Shown here: positions 24,670 through 35,500 of the stretch, in pieces
How the letters are laid out: every line of letters begins with the position of its first letter
Position numbering within the stretch: the stretch's first letter is position 1
Assembly: GCF_001949145.1 (NCBI RefSeq)
Contig: NW_019091362.1
Coordinates: 3,858,519-3,922,518, forward strand
From: Acanthaster planci
Taxonomy: Eukaryota > Echinodermata > Asteroidea > Valvatida > Acanthasteridae
Direction: 5' to 3'
DNA: 64,000 nucleotides
Program-made: the position numbers and the translations under genes
The notes under the pieces: generated by a model
What the model was told of the DNA's origin: nothing
Databases searched by the model: none
What the model saw: the letters and a program-made list of their open reading frames with translations, nothing else

Positions 24670-26500
24670 CCCACGCTCTAGCGAACACGGTGAAAGAAGG
24701 CAGACCCTGGCTCTTGTGTATATGGTAATTGGTTTTTGTATGTAGCCCAGAAATGAAAAGACCAAATTTGCATCATAATCACCAGCTTCACAATAGTCCC
24801 CACTTTGAAAATAGGTAACGGGAATGTGGAAGCTTGAGTAGAGCCGCATGCCACCGAACAATGAGCCTTTTCACCGTGAAATTCAAAGCATGCAGAGCAT
24901 GCTAGGCCACAAACCGAGAATTTGCGGTTTGGCAGGTGGCCTTCGTGGCCAAGCGAGGCTGGAATTCTTGGAGTCGGCTTTCGGAGAGAAATTCCCGCCC
25001 GAGAAGGGGTTTAAAACTTTTTACTTGGAAAACAAAAACAAACAAAATAGCAGTTACTCAGTGTTGTTGCTGCTATGTTAATAGTACATGTAATGACCAG
25101 GAAAAAAATTTTATCTGAGATGTGGATAGATTTTGGAGCACTGGTGAAAAAAAACCCTTGTCAAAGACAGACTGCAGGTGCAATGTTGTTCTTGCTCCCA
25201 AGTGAAGTCGTACAGGCAGGTATCACATTGAATTGGCAAGCCTTATTGCATTGTCTGACTGTATGAACATGTACCGGTACATAATATAGGCATTCAACTA
25301 TGCAATAATGGCAGAATACTCCCTTAATAGTGTGTGAACTCTCACAGGTGTGAAATTTTAAGAGGATTAAAGGAGGAACAAACTTTGCAGGATGATATTT
25401 CTGATGAATACTCATTGTAAGCTTAAACAGATTAAGGAGAAAGGGAGAATTCAGCTCATATGAAAAAAGTGCATGTTGGCACTTCTGACATCCAAATTCT
25501 GAGTTGGTCAGAGTGGTTTGCATCATTTGCTGTATATTCCTAGGCATATAAGCACCAACGCTGTAGTCGAGTCCATAAAAAGTCCTGGAACAAGTCCCTT
25601 ACCTGTCTACCACAAGTACATCACAAGTCTTTCAGTCTTAAGCCAAGACACATCACGTTTACTGTTACATGATAGAAGTGGTCCAAACCATAATTCAGTT
25701 GGGCTGGCCTAACCACAGTTAGCAAATTTCTCCGCACAAAAAACTCCACCTTTCCAACTTTAATTTGACGCTCAACCCTGACAGAAATTATCAAAAAATA
25801 TGTCATTTGTTTCGTGACAAAAACAACCAATTCTGCCAGCACAAATTGCTGGCATAAATGGAATGATGCTAACACATGCTATGGCACACGTCTGCACCCA
25901 AAGCAACGGGCCAGCCCAACTGCAGTACACTCTCGTTGGAACAGGTTCAATCCATATGCACATACAAGTAGTTGGGGCATAACACACACCATTCAAGTGG
26001 ACTGTGACAAAAGTATTCCTTTGAAAAACCATGCTTCGTACTGTAACTCGTGACCAGACTTGCCACTGAATTTGTGAAAGGACTTTTGATGGGCTGACTG
26101 CAGCCAGAAAAAGTATTGAACCTTCAAAAGAGATTTTAGTAAATGCATCTACATGCTTCCAAAATAATCTTGCGTCCCAGGAAAAAATGCCTAGCTGGCT
26201 AGCTCATGATAGATAATCACCAGAGGTGACTTATGAGTCAGAAAAGCAGAAACACAACTCTTAATTTTTCTGTGAGGAAAGGTTAACAATGAAGCCTGAC
26301 ACCAAGCCATTGGATGCGAAACCTTGTTTAAAAAGACTGATCCGGGTATTCTCTTATTTTTTTTTAAGTTCCTGCACTGGGGGAAATCAAGAGTGAACTC
26401 AGGTAAGAACAAAGCCATTTTGAAGGGCGGTTCACCCGCTACATGTACATGTACATACCGAATTACATCTCACGGTGCACAATCCATCTTCATTCCAGGA
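24670..26500. other. Noncoding or unresolved stretch
   Basis: Competing short frames occur at 24625-24861 (minus) and 24670-24724 (plus; acceptor CTATTATTCTCAG, donor ATG|GTAATT). Neither can be preferred. A single end of the GTAGTCAAG family occurs near 25559 (CGCTGTAGTCGAGTCC). Confidence 0.4.
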
Positions 26501-26989
26501 TGACATTTAAGGGCCCAAGGCGATTTCTCAGGGTGGAAATGAGAGCTTTCTTCTCTTGAGCTTTTTTTTTTTTGGAGTTTGACAGGGAGATGCTAAATAT
26601 ATGCATCGGGAACTAAACCTTTTCTGTTTACTTAACAGAAGGGCAATTGGCCTAAAACATGCATGCTTTTCATGACATCTGTTATTTATGTGTGGCAAGA
26701 CTATTCATATTTCCGTCCGAATTGTACCCCCCATCCCAGAATGTCTAGTGACATTTAAGGGTCCACGGCGATTTCTCAGAGTGGAAATGAGAGCTTTCTT
26801 CTCTTGAGCTTTTTTTTTGAGTTTGACAGGGAGATGTTAAATATCTGCATGGGGAACTTAACTTTTTCTGTTTACTTAACAATAGGACGATTAGCCTTCA
26901 CATGCAGGCTTTTCATGATATCTGTATTTATGTGTAGCAATAACTATTCATGTTTCCGTCCAATAGTCCCCCCATCCCAGAATGTCTTA
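26501..26989. repeat. 248-bp tandem duplication
   Basis: Unit 1 (26501-26748) and unit 2 (26749-26989) start TGACATTTAAGGG and TGACATTTAAGGG. Both continue through GGAAATGAGAGCTTTCTTCT, GAGTTTGACAGGGAGATG and TTTCTGTTTACTTAACA, and end at CCATCCCAGAATGTCT. Differences are scattered substitutions and a shorter T run in unit 2, so the duplication is not recent. No gene lies in it. Confidence 0.9.
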
Positions 26990-27106
26990 GGTATCATCTA
27001 GTTGGAATAATTTTTTACGGGCCTTATGGTCATCAATGGCTCTCATAGTGTAAATCTTGTGCCAGCTTCAGTACAGAAGCAAAACTACAGTTCTGCTCCA
27101 CTACAG

Positions 27107-27199
27107 TTTGCACTTTGGACAGGACTGCCATACTGGTATGAAAATGAGGCTACACTTGCAAGGACAGAGTCTTTTGCATTGCTACTAATAAATGTACAG
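27107..27199 (+). CDS. Candidate internal exon, phase 0-0
   Basis: The segment follows CCACTACAG and ends at a strong donor, AATGTACAG|GTAGGT. It is exactly 31 codons and open in one frame, FALWTGLPYWYENEATLAR followed by TESFALLLINVQ. An alternative acceptor at 27090 (CAAAACTACAG) would add 16 bases. The composition, with aromatic and aliphatic residues and no runs, is protein-like. Against it, the acceptors lack a good pyrimidine tract and no partner exon was found. I do not recognise the domain. A 75-codon minus frame overlaps (27085-27312). Confidence 0.25.
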
Positions 27200-28378
27200 G
27201 TAGGTTGCTGAGCTACATGTATATCAGAATCCAGTTGAATACAAGAACCGACACATTCAGTAAAAACTTGCCAGCCAGTGCCACTGAACACTTGGCCTCT
27301 GAAACAGGACAAAGTAACACGTACATGTACATGAGGGTTCTACACACCACACTGCCTAAACTTTGCAGCAGGGAAAGCCCCATCATTTCCCTCAGCTCTC
27401 TTTCAGCAAATTTAGCTCCGTGTGAGTTTCTGGTCTATAAATTTTAATCCCAAACCAGGAACCATTTCGAGGGGAATGATAGTCTATAGTAGGGTACATG
27501 TTCACAACTCTGTTTGGGGATGGGGAATGGTTCTTTTTGAGAAATGAGCCTCTTGTAGAAACCTGAAAAACTTCATTTTGGAAACAAGCATAGCAGATAA
27601 TAGCACACATGTCTACATGTGCATGTATGAGTATAATTTGTGCCACAGTAACCCCTGGTAGGCCGGTACATCAGAAGGTTTCAGCATTTCTTACTTCAAA
27701 TACTTCGTCTTTGTCCATTCTGTGGATACCCTCTATGTTTTGCAGCCACAAAGCTTCTCCCTTACTGTCGAGAAGACAATTCTGTTGATACGCGCAGGTT
27801 TACATTTCCTAGGGATTACTACTGAATTGAACATCTGATCACTTCTGATGCAAACACTCTCCTTTTTCCCACAGAGTTTTGCTGGAACTGACAAAAGCGT
27901 GTCTAAACTCCAAAGCGTTCTGTGTGTTTCTGTCTATGGACGCCAATGTACACACATCCGTACCTTTAATTCCAATTGCCCTTTCACTGTAGTTCATGAG
28001 CACTGGTAGCCTTGACAACCTCATTAAAGAAACATGCAGTATGCCAAGAAATTACGACTCCCGTTTCCATGAGACACCTCCAGCATATTCCACAGCAACA
28101 TTTTCATTGCATTAATATAGAGCAGAGTACAAAAAAGAGGCTAAAAAAAGTCAGAAAAAAAATGTTTAGAATCAAATCCAAGGCAACCAATGAGTGAATT
28201 TCAGCTTATGAAATAGGGCAAAGAAACGAGCTATGATGTTCATTTAATAAAGAGACTGGATTTTGGACAGAACTGATAAGACCTGCATATGTGACTTGTA
28301 CATTGATTTGAATATTTCTTGCACTCTGCCAATGACATATACAGGTACCATATGAACTATAAAACTAAAGGCTAACCT
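27200..28378. other. Noncoding stretch, no gene seen
   Basis: Short frames only, on both strands, without splice or domain support. TGTACA words at 27318-27333 and 27599-27627. Confidence 0.5.
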
Positions 28379-28551
28379 AAAGGCTGGTTCATACTTCAGG
28401 TGAATGTGAAAGCAAAGCAAATTTGACATCACAAAAGACTTGCAGCAAAATTTCGCTTGATTCGAAATGTGTTCAATTTTTCGTGAATATTTGATCTGAT
28501 GTCACAAATTCGCATTCGTGTTCGCTTCCGTTCCGTGAATGAACTGGCCTT
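28379..28551. mobile_element. 173-bp inverted-repeat miniature element
   Basis: The left end AAAGGCTGGTTCATACTTC and the reversed right end AAGGCCAGTTCATTCACGG match. Similarity continues inward through GCAAATTTGACATCACA on the left and GCGAATTTGTGACATCAGA (reversed right). Arms are about 54-57 bases. No transposase, and no clear target-site duplication. Confidence 0.6.
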
Positions 28552-29639
28552 GAGTCAAGATTCTGATGTCCATATAGCTCTTCATAACAAAAAACCCCAC
28601 AGGCAAGGTAGCCTCTTGAAAGTCTGGATTCATTACCAATGATTTCCTGGCCGAAAGCAGAATCCTTGAATTGCCTGGCATTTTGCACAAGGGAAACTGC
28701 ACTTGTCCAGTGACCTTGCACTTCTACTGGGACAGACCACTAACAAACTGAAAGGCTTGTGTGGCTTTGCCATTGATTTACATTTAGATGGAAATCTGGA
28801 CAAAATTTGCATTCACAGCACAGAAGCTCAACTAAGACGACACGTTCATGTAGTGTATCCCCTATTTTGACTCTATCTTTTATTACCTTGGGGATGCTCA
28901 TGTGCATTTAGATAACCAGCGTTCACTTGCCAAGTGGACTCTGTGAGACGAGCACTTCACCATCAAGTCACACCCCCATAGTATCCCAGAGTATAAGTTG
29001 AATGTATCTGCATTTTATACCAATAAAGAGCGCTGATCCAATACTGACCGGAGAGTGTGCACCATTCACTGTGCACAAGCATGTGAAGCCACGTGGACTC
29101 AAATTTTTTTTGGGGGGGAGGGCGACCAAGGATGGATACCTCCCACTTTGGTGCGGCAAAGTGCACTTGAACTTTTCCAAGTTTTGAAGCAGTAAACATT
29201 TTGATCATTTGTGTTTCAACTGATAAAGAGAAAAAAATTATTCCAGGAAGCCTCATCACTACTGATGAGGTGGCACCACACTTATGTGCACATTCTTCAA
29301 CATGAGCACGCGTGCATATTGCATACAAAGTCACAACATCCTTTTGGTTGGAGAGCCATTCAACACGCGTACCACCTGCACACCAGCATGGTTTCCAGAA
29401 ATGGCATCTGTGTAACTGCAGGTCTCTAGTCTATAGGAAATTTTTACTTTAATACCAATGCATGTAGTAAAAGTTATAAATGTATATAGAAATTTGGGTC
29501 TATATGGAATGATTATGGACAATGTGACACAACGGTGACAAAGGATCCTGAGGCTCAAAATTCCACCACGTGCATACCTAGCAATCTTGGGCCTTCAAGA
29601 TGGCAAACAAAAAAGTCACCTCTTGGTCTTGGCATGCAA
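28552..29639. other. Noncoding stretch, no gene seen
   Basis: It contains a T-to-G junction at 29104-29118. The minus frame 28963-29334 crosses that homopolymer and is not protein-like. Confidence 0.5.
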
Positions 29640-29809
29640 TACAGGTGATTCACAAAAGTGCGCCTCCAAGAGTTTGCAGAGTTGACCAATCACAATGCGT
29701 GAAATCTGTCGACCCAATGCACGTTTGCAAAGGGTCGACAGATTTCGCTCATTGTGATAGGCCAATGCATTGCAAACTCTTGGTGGTGCACTATTGTGAA
29801 AACGCCGTA
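29640..29809. mobile_element. 166-bp miniature element with TA duplication
   Basis: TA at 29640-29641 and 29808-29809 flank an element whose halves form a hairpin. The left arm 29649-29715 pairs with the right arm 29732-29800 across a 16-base loop. The inner 20 bases of the arms (AATCTGTCGACCC / GGGTCGACAGATT) are perfect. The outer ends are CAGGTGATTCACAAAAGTGC and, reversed, CGGCGTTTTCACAATAGTGC. TA duplication fits the Tc1/mariner group, but TA is short and could be chance. Confidence 0.65.
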
Positions 29810-30593
29810 TTAAGTCAGTATGAAGAACCTAGTGGTACAGAGACAAAGGTACGGTGCACTAAATGTACAAATCCTTCCTTGGTGCCCCAACTGCAATAAA
29901 GACAACCAGGGCACCCTTTAAGTTACATGTCTTTTCAACTAGGGTACTGGAAGTAATGTGCGACATAGAAGAACAGAGAATGCAGCGGAGGCCAGACGGT
30001 GATGCATGAATGGATGAACCAATTAGAAACGAGAGCTCCAGCTTGCTGAAAGACATAATGTACATTACACTTACAGCTTAAGTTATCGGACATACAGGGC
30101 ATTTATTCAGTGTTTCCAAATCTGAAGGCATCCATTTCAGTTCTTGTTTATGAGCCAGAGAATGGAATGGGGGGAAGGGAGGTAAAAAAAAAAGGCAAAT
30201 GGGATCTGCTGGGCAGCAGCTTCATTGTAAAACACAAACCTTTATTAGTTTAACAATGAGGGGTATACTGCTTGAGTTTATAATCAAATGTCCTCTTCAA
30301 AGTCAGACTTGGGCAGTCTGCGGTTGGCTTCTGTTTGAGGGGCTAGTGAATGCAAAGTATTGGAGCAGTTTGGATTTATGCTAACAACGTTATTTTCCGT
30401 GATACCCTGTCTTTTATGTGTGCTTTAAACCCACGTACAATGTACGCACGTACATATCGGAAGTCTGTGTCTGGGAACAAGATTCTAAAGACATGACAGC
30501 TGATGATGTACATGTGTCCATGTGCCCATTGTGGAGTGAATACTGCACAGAGGAGCATTTAAATTCATGGCTTTATCTTCAACTTTGTTTCAG
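29810..30593. other. Noncoding stretch, no gene seen
   Basis: Short frames only; an A run at 30184-30193. Confidence 0.5.
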
Positions 30594-30681
30594 GATTTCA
30601 GTACCCCACTTTGAGACCTTCAAGCTAAACAGCAGCTCCCATTTTCTGCCCACAGAAACATTAAATCCTAATAATGAGTGA
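30594..30681 (+). CDS. Candidate terminal exon
   Basis: A good acceptor (TTATCTTCAACTTTGTTTCAG) precedes the segment. One frame runs ISVPHFETFKLNSSSHFLPT, then ETLNPNNE and TGA at 30679-30681. The composition is protein-like, but no upstream exon is seen, I do not recognise it, and no AATAAA lies close downstream. Confidence 0.2.
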
Positions 30682-30896
30682 CCACATTTCAGAGTACAGA
30701 CATGTATCTTCTCTTTGTGCCAACGATACCTGTGCTAAACCAACTGTGACGCTCTGAGATGAAGATTATGACAGGGAGAATGCTGAGATTTAAAAAGGAG
30801 ACAATAAGTTCATGACTGCACGTGTACATTTCAGCATTGTAAGAATATCTAAGCTTCTGGTCCTTTGAGTAATGGACTCTGTACAACTACAAGTGC

Positions 30897-30914
30897 CTCG
30901 CCAATAGGTGGCAC
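30897..30914 (+). promoter_or_regulatory. CTCF-like word
   Basis: CTCGCCAATAGGTGGCAC matches the CTCF core CCASYAGRKGGCRS at all but one position (A for S). A sequence match only. Confidence 0.25.
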
Positions 30915-31430
30915 TTTGTGGCTTATTACTCAAGGATGGTTTTCCTGATGTCGTGACTGGCATTATCTCTATCTTTGGCTTCAGGCCTTGGGTTCATGAT
31001 GAGACTCTCTCCTGGGCAGTGTCTTTTCATTTGCTGTGACAGAAACAGAGGCCAAGGTTGGGAGAGTTTCTGTTTGGTTCCAGGAGCATTGGTATGAATA
31101 TTGTAAATCTTGATTCCGGGATGAACATGAACCTGGAGACATTGCTGAGATTAGGAAAAAGGCGACATGTAAGGAAGGACAAAGTGTGTTCACGAACTGT
31201 TTCTTGTTAGCATTCAGCTCAGGGTATGGAAACTTTGCACGGTGCGTCTTTCCAGAAATGACCTCATTTTGCATTTCTAAATGCTGGGAGAGAGAAAAAA
31301 ATCGTGCAAAACCAAATTTCTTGGAAGCAGCTCCAGAAATTTTTTTAACCCTACCCCATTTACAGGTACATTCAGGTTTGAAAAAATTAACTACACAAAA
31401 ATCCACACATTAGAATACCTTATCGTTTAT

Positions 31431-31490
31431 GCACAGGTACATGTATACATGTATTTACATGTACACCTGCACCTACACGTATGTACATAC
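31431..31490. repeat. ACATGTA palindromic-word cluster
   Basis: CAGGTACATGTATACATGTA, then TTACATGTACACC and CGTATGTACATAC within 60 bases. Confidence 0.7.
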
Positions 31491-33315
31491 CACATTAATA
31501 ATGTAACGTGCCAGAATGTGTCACTGGAACCATACTGGAATGCAATTTCTCAACAGTAGGTATCCGTGTGCCTCTATCCAGTTTGCACTCCATACATTTC
31601 CACATAATTTGCAGCTGTCAATTACACCGGGCTCATATAATGCTCCTATCATGCCTGATCATCCCAACTGGTTTTGAACAAGTTTTAGGGACAGTCAGTA
31701 ACAGCACGGTAGGCCCCCTCCCTCCAGGCATTAATGCTTCCTGTTCACTTGTCTCAGTGCAATCTTGTCTGTGGCCGATCCCATCAGGCTCTTCTCCTAT
31801 CTCTTGTCTCGCCCACGGGGCTCCTTTTTTCCGATAATTTTTGAGCTTCTCCCCAACTACTGATGTCCATATTTTACCTGATACTGTGCAGGTTGAAATG
31901 GCAGGTTGATGGTATCCCTCATACACACACATACATCACAACATCATGCCCTCTGCACAGTGGCTGCCTCATTTCAAACAAAATTCATCTTTTTGAGGAG
32001 GGGTCCGCACAGTATATTTTCCCCATGCCTTTGTTTGCCAGGCAGGTGGTGGCTGATGCAACTGCAGCCACTGGATAACATCAATCACTTCAAAGGCATG
32101 GGCATTAGTAGCAAGAGGGTTTTGAGTGGGAGGAATGCAGGGCTTGAAATTGGACTTAACCCCAGGGGAGCTAGTAATAGCTCCCAAAATGCTAATATGT
32201 TTAGTCTATTGATTGGAGCAAGCTGCCCCCAAAGAAGTGAGGAGCTTCACATAAAGCTCAAAGTATTGAGATGAATTCAAGGGGAACTATTTTACTTCTC
32301 TCCCCTGACTTGACCTTGGGTGGGTCATGGAGGGGTGGCTGTGTCTCTTTGGAACATATCTAATGATAAATTGACCCCTAATTTTTCTGTGGCAGTGTGA
32401 AAAAGGGAAACTAAGCATTTCTTTGGACATTATGGAGACTTACAAGTGCAATTTAGCCATTTTCTCCCTCTAATTACAGGCCCTGAAATGGCCCGAGAGC
32501 CAGTTTGTACTGGGCTTGAATGCAAAATGTAAATGCGCTTTGTGACTCATCACACGTATCCGTGAAGCTGATTTACAAAGGGTTGGATGCATGTCAATTC
32601 CACTTAACTATGACATCACATTCTAGTTTTTATCCTCACATACATGCACATGTATCATTGTAGTTCTGCAAGGACACGTACCATACATGCTGTACAGGAT
32701 TTAAATGAGAAAGAACTTTGAATTCCAAAGTTGTCCTGATCATTATAATTTTTGATGAATGATACAGCACTTCCATGAGGTTAGGTGAACATTCAGTACC
32801 CCAATGAGTGCTAAAATTGTTACCAAATAACAAGATTGTTAGCATGTTGTATTCAGAGGATCTTGCATCTGAAGGACTAGGCAACCCACCTGTAATGGGA
32901 AACCTTACAGTTGGCACATGCCCTAGCTGCTACACTCAGACTGATCCAAGATGCTACTCAGACAGATCGTGTGCCTTATCTGCAACTCGCAGTGAATGCT
33001 GGCAGACGGTTTGAGTTCCAAATAAAAACACTGGTTGATGGTAAATATTATCACACCGAGGCATGCCCTGCAAACTTCTATTCTGAGGCAAGCTGCAGAT
33101 GAACTGCTGTGTACAAAAACACCAGCCAGAAGGTACAAGTTCTATCAGCCGGGCTGATGTGTCTATGGGTACTATACAAGTCAGCGGGAAGAAATGTGTG
33201 GTTTTCGTGATCAATGTACATGTACATGCGTTCAAGTTTTGCCTGCAGATATACAAATACACGGTGTACATTGTATACTTGTGAGACAAAAAACCTGTAT
33301 CAACTGATCAGTAAT

Positions 33316-33396
33316 ATGGCAGATGATGTATTTGAGTCTCGGAGACAAGCTGACAAAACTGCTGGGAATCGCATGCAAAATGTACATCAACATTAA
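33316..33396 (+). CDS. Candidate 26-codon small ORF
   Basis: ATG at 33316 with A at -3 and G at +4, and a TAA stop at 33394-33396. The peptide is MADDVFESRRQADKTAGNRM plus QNVHQH, unusually polar for chance sequence here. No homologue is recognised. It could also be the 3' end of a larger reading frame, which is open upstream to about 33214. Confidence 0.15.
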   Translation: MADDVFESRRQADKTAGNRMQNVHQH

Positions 33397-33771
33397 GTGC
33401 CTGGGAAATCCAAAGTGACCCACATTACTCTATTCCCTTTTTGTTAATTCCCCCTGGTAAGTGGTATATGGTTTTGTTGACTTTAGACTGGGTTGCTGAA
33501 GATGAAATTTGCGAACGTTCAGTGATGTGAGAAGTCCTCCTGAAAAAGCTGCAACACAGACAAGGATACATACATCTTCTGCATAATGTACACTGTCCAG
33601 TATGTGCTGAAGCATTAGGAAAACATGCATTATTCCATGACTTGATTAATCCATATTGAAGTGTTAGTTAAGTGGCTACAACTCTTTCCATCAAATAAAG
33701 CCAGTTCGGTATTCCAACAGCGCATGCCTGAAGCGCAGGCCATCCAGATGCGTGTACGAGCGAGGTCTGCC

Positions 33772-34095
33772 CTATATCAGCACAGCCTTGCGTGCCTCAT
33801 GCACATGCTGTGTCCCCAAATAACCTTGCTTTTTTAAAATTCTGAACTGGTTCATTAAATCAAAAACTATACTCGGTGAAAACACAGGCTTCCTCTCAGA
33901 AGGTCGCAGTGCAAGAGAATGGCCTGAAATTACATGTCTATTCTCAAACATTTCACGCAAAAAGGTTCCCTTTACATAAAAGTTAGGGAATGAACACAAA
34001 GATGCCCCTATTTGGCTGCAATGTACATGCACTAATGAATCTACAAGTACTTTCATGATCCTGAGGTGGGCCTCTTGCGTTTTTGTTACTGCCAA
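33772..34095 (-). CDS. Hypothetical open frame, unknown
   Basis: 107 codons on the minus strand, open without an ATG at its beginning (first internal ATG about 14 codons in). It contains a hydrophilic run such as SLALRPSERKPVFSPS. No domain recognised, and no strong splice signals at the edges. It could be a decayed transposon frame or chance. Confidence 0.15.
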   Translation of the reverse strand: MAVTKTQEAHLRIMKVLVDSLVHVHCSQIGASLCSFPNFYVKGTFLREMFENRHVISGHSLALRPSERKPVFSPSIVFDLMNQFRILKKQGYLGTQHVHEARKAVLI

Positions 34096-34433
34096 TTAAA
34101 CCAGACATCAGAATCTGCGTACGTAGAGAGGCTCCTGAGATGACGGAACATTCCTAGTCTGGCCTTTTCTGACAGAGCCCTACACGCAAGAGGAGCTACA
34201 GTAGAAACGTACAATCACCATTCCAGAACCTCTGCTTGACAGTTACAGGTAGAGTCTCCGTGCCCGGCAACAACAGAATGCCTCCCCCCCAAAAACCACC
34301 CAAAACTGTTCAATTAACTGAAAAGGGAACAATTGATCAACTGAAAAACAAATGTACTTGTAAATTGCGACTTTGTGGATCAAGAACACATCAAAGTTGA
34401 ATCTGTGGACATTGTAATGTCGACTCATGGACT
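34096..34433. other. Noncoding stretch, no gene seen
   Basis: Includes a C-to-A junction at 34283-34295. Confidence 0.5.
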
Positions 34434-34541
34434 TACATGTACATGTACGTACATACAGTATACACATACATGTACCATACATATTACATTGTAAGACTGG
34501 TATGTTGCAACATGGAGGGTAAAACATGTACATGTACATGT
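34434..34541. repeat. ACATGTAC palindromic-word cluster
   Basis: TTACATGTACATGTACGTAC, then ATACATGTACCATAC and AACATGTACATGTACATGTA. It directly abuts the gypsy-like fragment and is read through as FTCTCTC in its frame. Confidence 0.75.
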
Positions 34542-34554
34542 AAAAACTTCCCTC

Positions 34555-34990
34555 GTCTCTTCGAGTACCCGGCTTGGACTGGACAACACCTGTCGACCCA
34601 TGACCAATGTGGCCAGAAGCGTGTTACGTCTTACTAAAACATCACGTGTCGACACATTGAGGACCCGAACAGGGACCTTCCCATTCTGAACCTGGACGAA
34701 TGTGTTTCCAATGGCCAAGGAACCTCTGCCAGGTGCCTTGTGAGCATCTTCCACGAGTGCCTGGAATGTCCTCCCCCGGGTAAATCTGGGTGCCTCTGCC
34801 GGAATATCTGCCTCTGCACCAGCTTTCACTAGGAACGGCCTGCGGCCCTTATACCTCAGAGTTCCAAACTCACCATTCCTTTTCATGAGGTCCCCACCAT
34901 CAGCATTTATGTGCTGGAGGGCAGAGTACCAGACTTCTGATGTTTGCTGCACCTTTATACAGGATCCAAATATTGATGAAATACAACATT
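34555..34990 (-). pseudogene. Gypsy-like gag-pol fragment (region around protease/RT linker)
   Basis: A minus-strand frame is open for about 145 codons. It runs from a segment reading CIKVQQTSEVWYSAL through RPFLVKAGAEADIPAE to VPVRVLNVSTRDVLVRRN. The last phrase (V-x-V-x-V-x-N-x-[ST]-x3-V-x-[IVL]-x2-N-[TS]-x-[LI]-A) is the kind of sequence found between protease and reverse transcriptase in Ty3/gypsy-type polyproteins of invertebrates, where a pathway of repeated value strands precedes 'GT.LA.L'. It has no ATG start; the first in-frame start-like codon is GTG. It breaks into the ACATGT cluster downstream, and no RT, RNase H or integrase motif follows. I infer a truncated LTR-retroelement copy. 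The family assignment is from motif recall, not a search. Confidence 0.5.
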
Positions 34991-35429
34991 AAATTATGCA
35001 AACAAACTTGAATTTCTTTAGTCAACTGTCAGAACATCTGGAGTGATATATGTACGTACATGTATGCGCATTTGAAATTTCACATGCATTTTGATGGCTT
35101 ACACAAGATTTAGGGAAAGAATTATACAGCACAGTGAATACCGCACTCTACAACAAAAAATTCCTTTCAATGATTTACACATGTATCTGTATCCTCTCAA
35201 TCCACGACTCTGTAGATGTTTTTAGTCTTAGCATTCTCAATGCGCCTCTGTGACAAGTTTCATTATATCACAGCTACAAAGTCCTGCTGACATTGTACAA
35301 CTCCAGGACTGGTCAACTGCACAGTACTTTTGCCACAAACTTGAACTAAGTACATGTAGGCTTACACGTCTACTTGCACTTTAAATCTTGGGCGGCCTCG
35401 TGGATCTCCTCAGATGTGAGAGTTGTGGT

Positions 35430-35500
35430 GCATGTACATGTACACGGAAAGCATTCTAGCAATGTACAGTTTGTATTGTACATGTACGTGTATGTGCATC
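35430..35500. repeat. TGTACA palindromic-word cluster
   Basis: GCATGTACATGTACACGG, AATGTACAG and TTGTACATGTACGTGTATG within about 70 bases. Confidence 0.65.

Larger units (their letters stand above)
30682..33771. other. Unresolved stretch
   Basis: Several 90-140 codon frames occur (minus 30981-31406, plus 31508-31837, plus 31906-32274, minus 32954-33289). None shows a domain I recognise. The plus frame near 32150 begins with GGGCTTGAAATTGG, a phrase I associate with dispersed repeats. A palindromic-word cluster lies at 31431-31490. Confidence 0.4.

Noticed and set aside
24625-24861. Minus-strand frame ending AEKQAEDLNF and the overlapping plus-strand exon candidate 24670-24724
   Set aside because: Both have passable signals on opposite strands; neither can be preferred.
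31906-32274. 122-codon plus-strand frame
   Set aside because: Contains a GGGCTTGAAATTGG-type phrase that I associate with dispersed repeats; no domain or splice signals.
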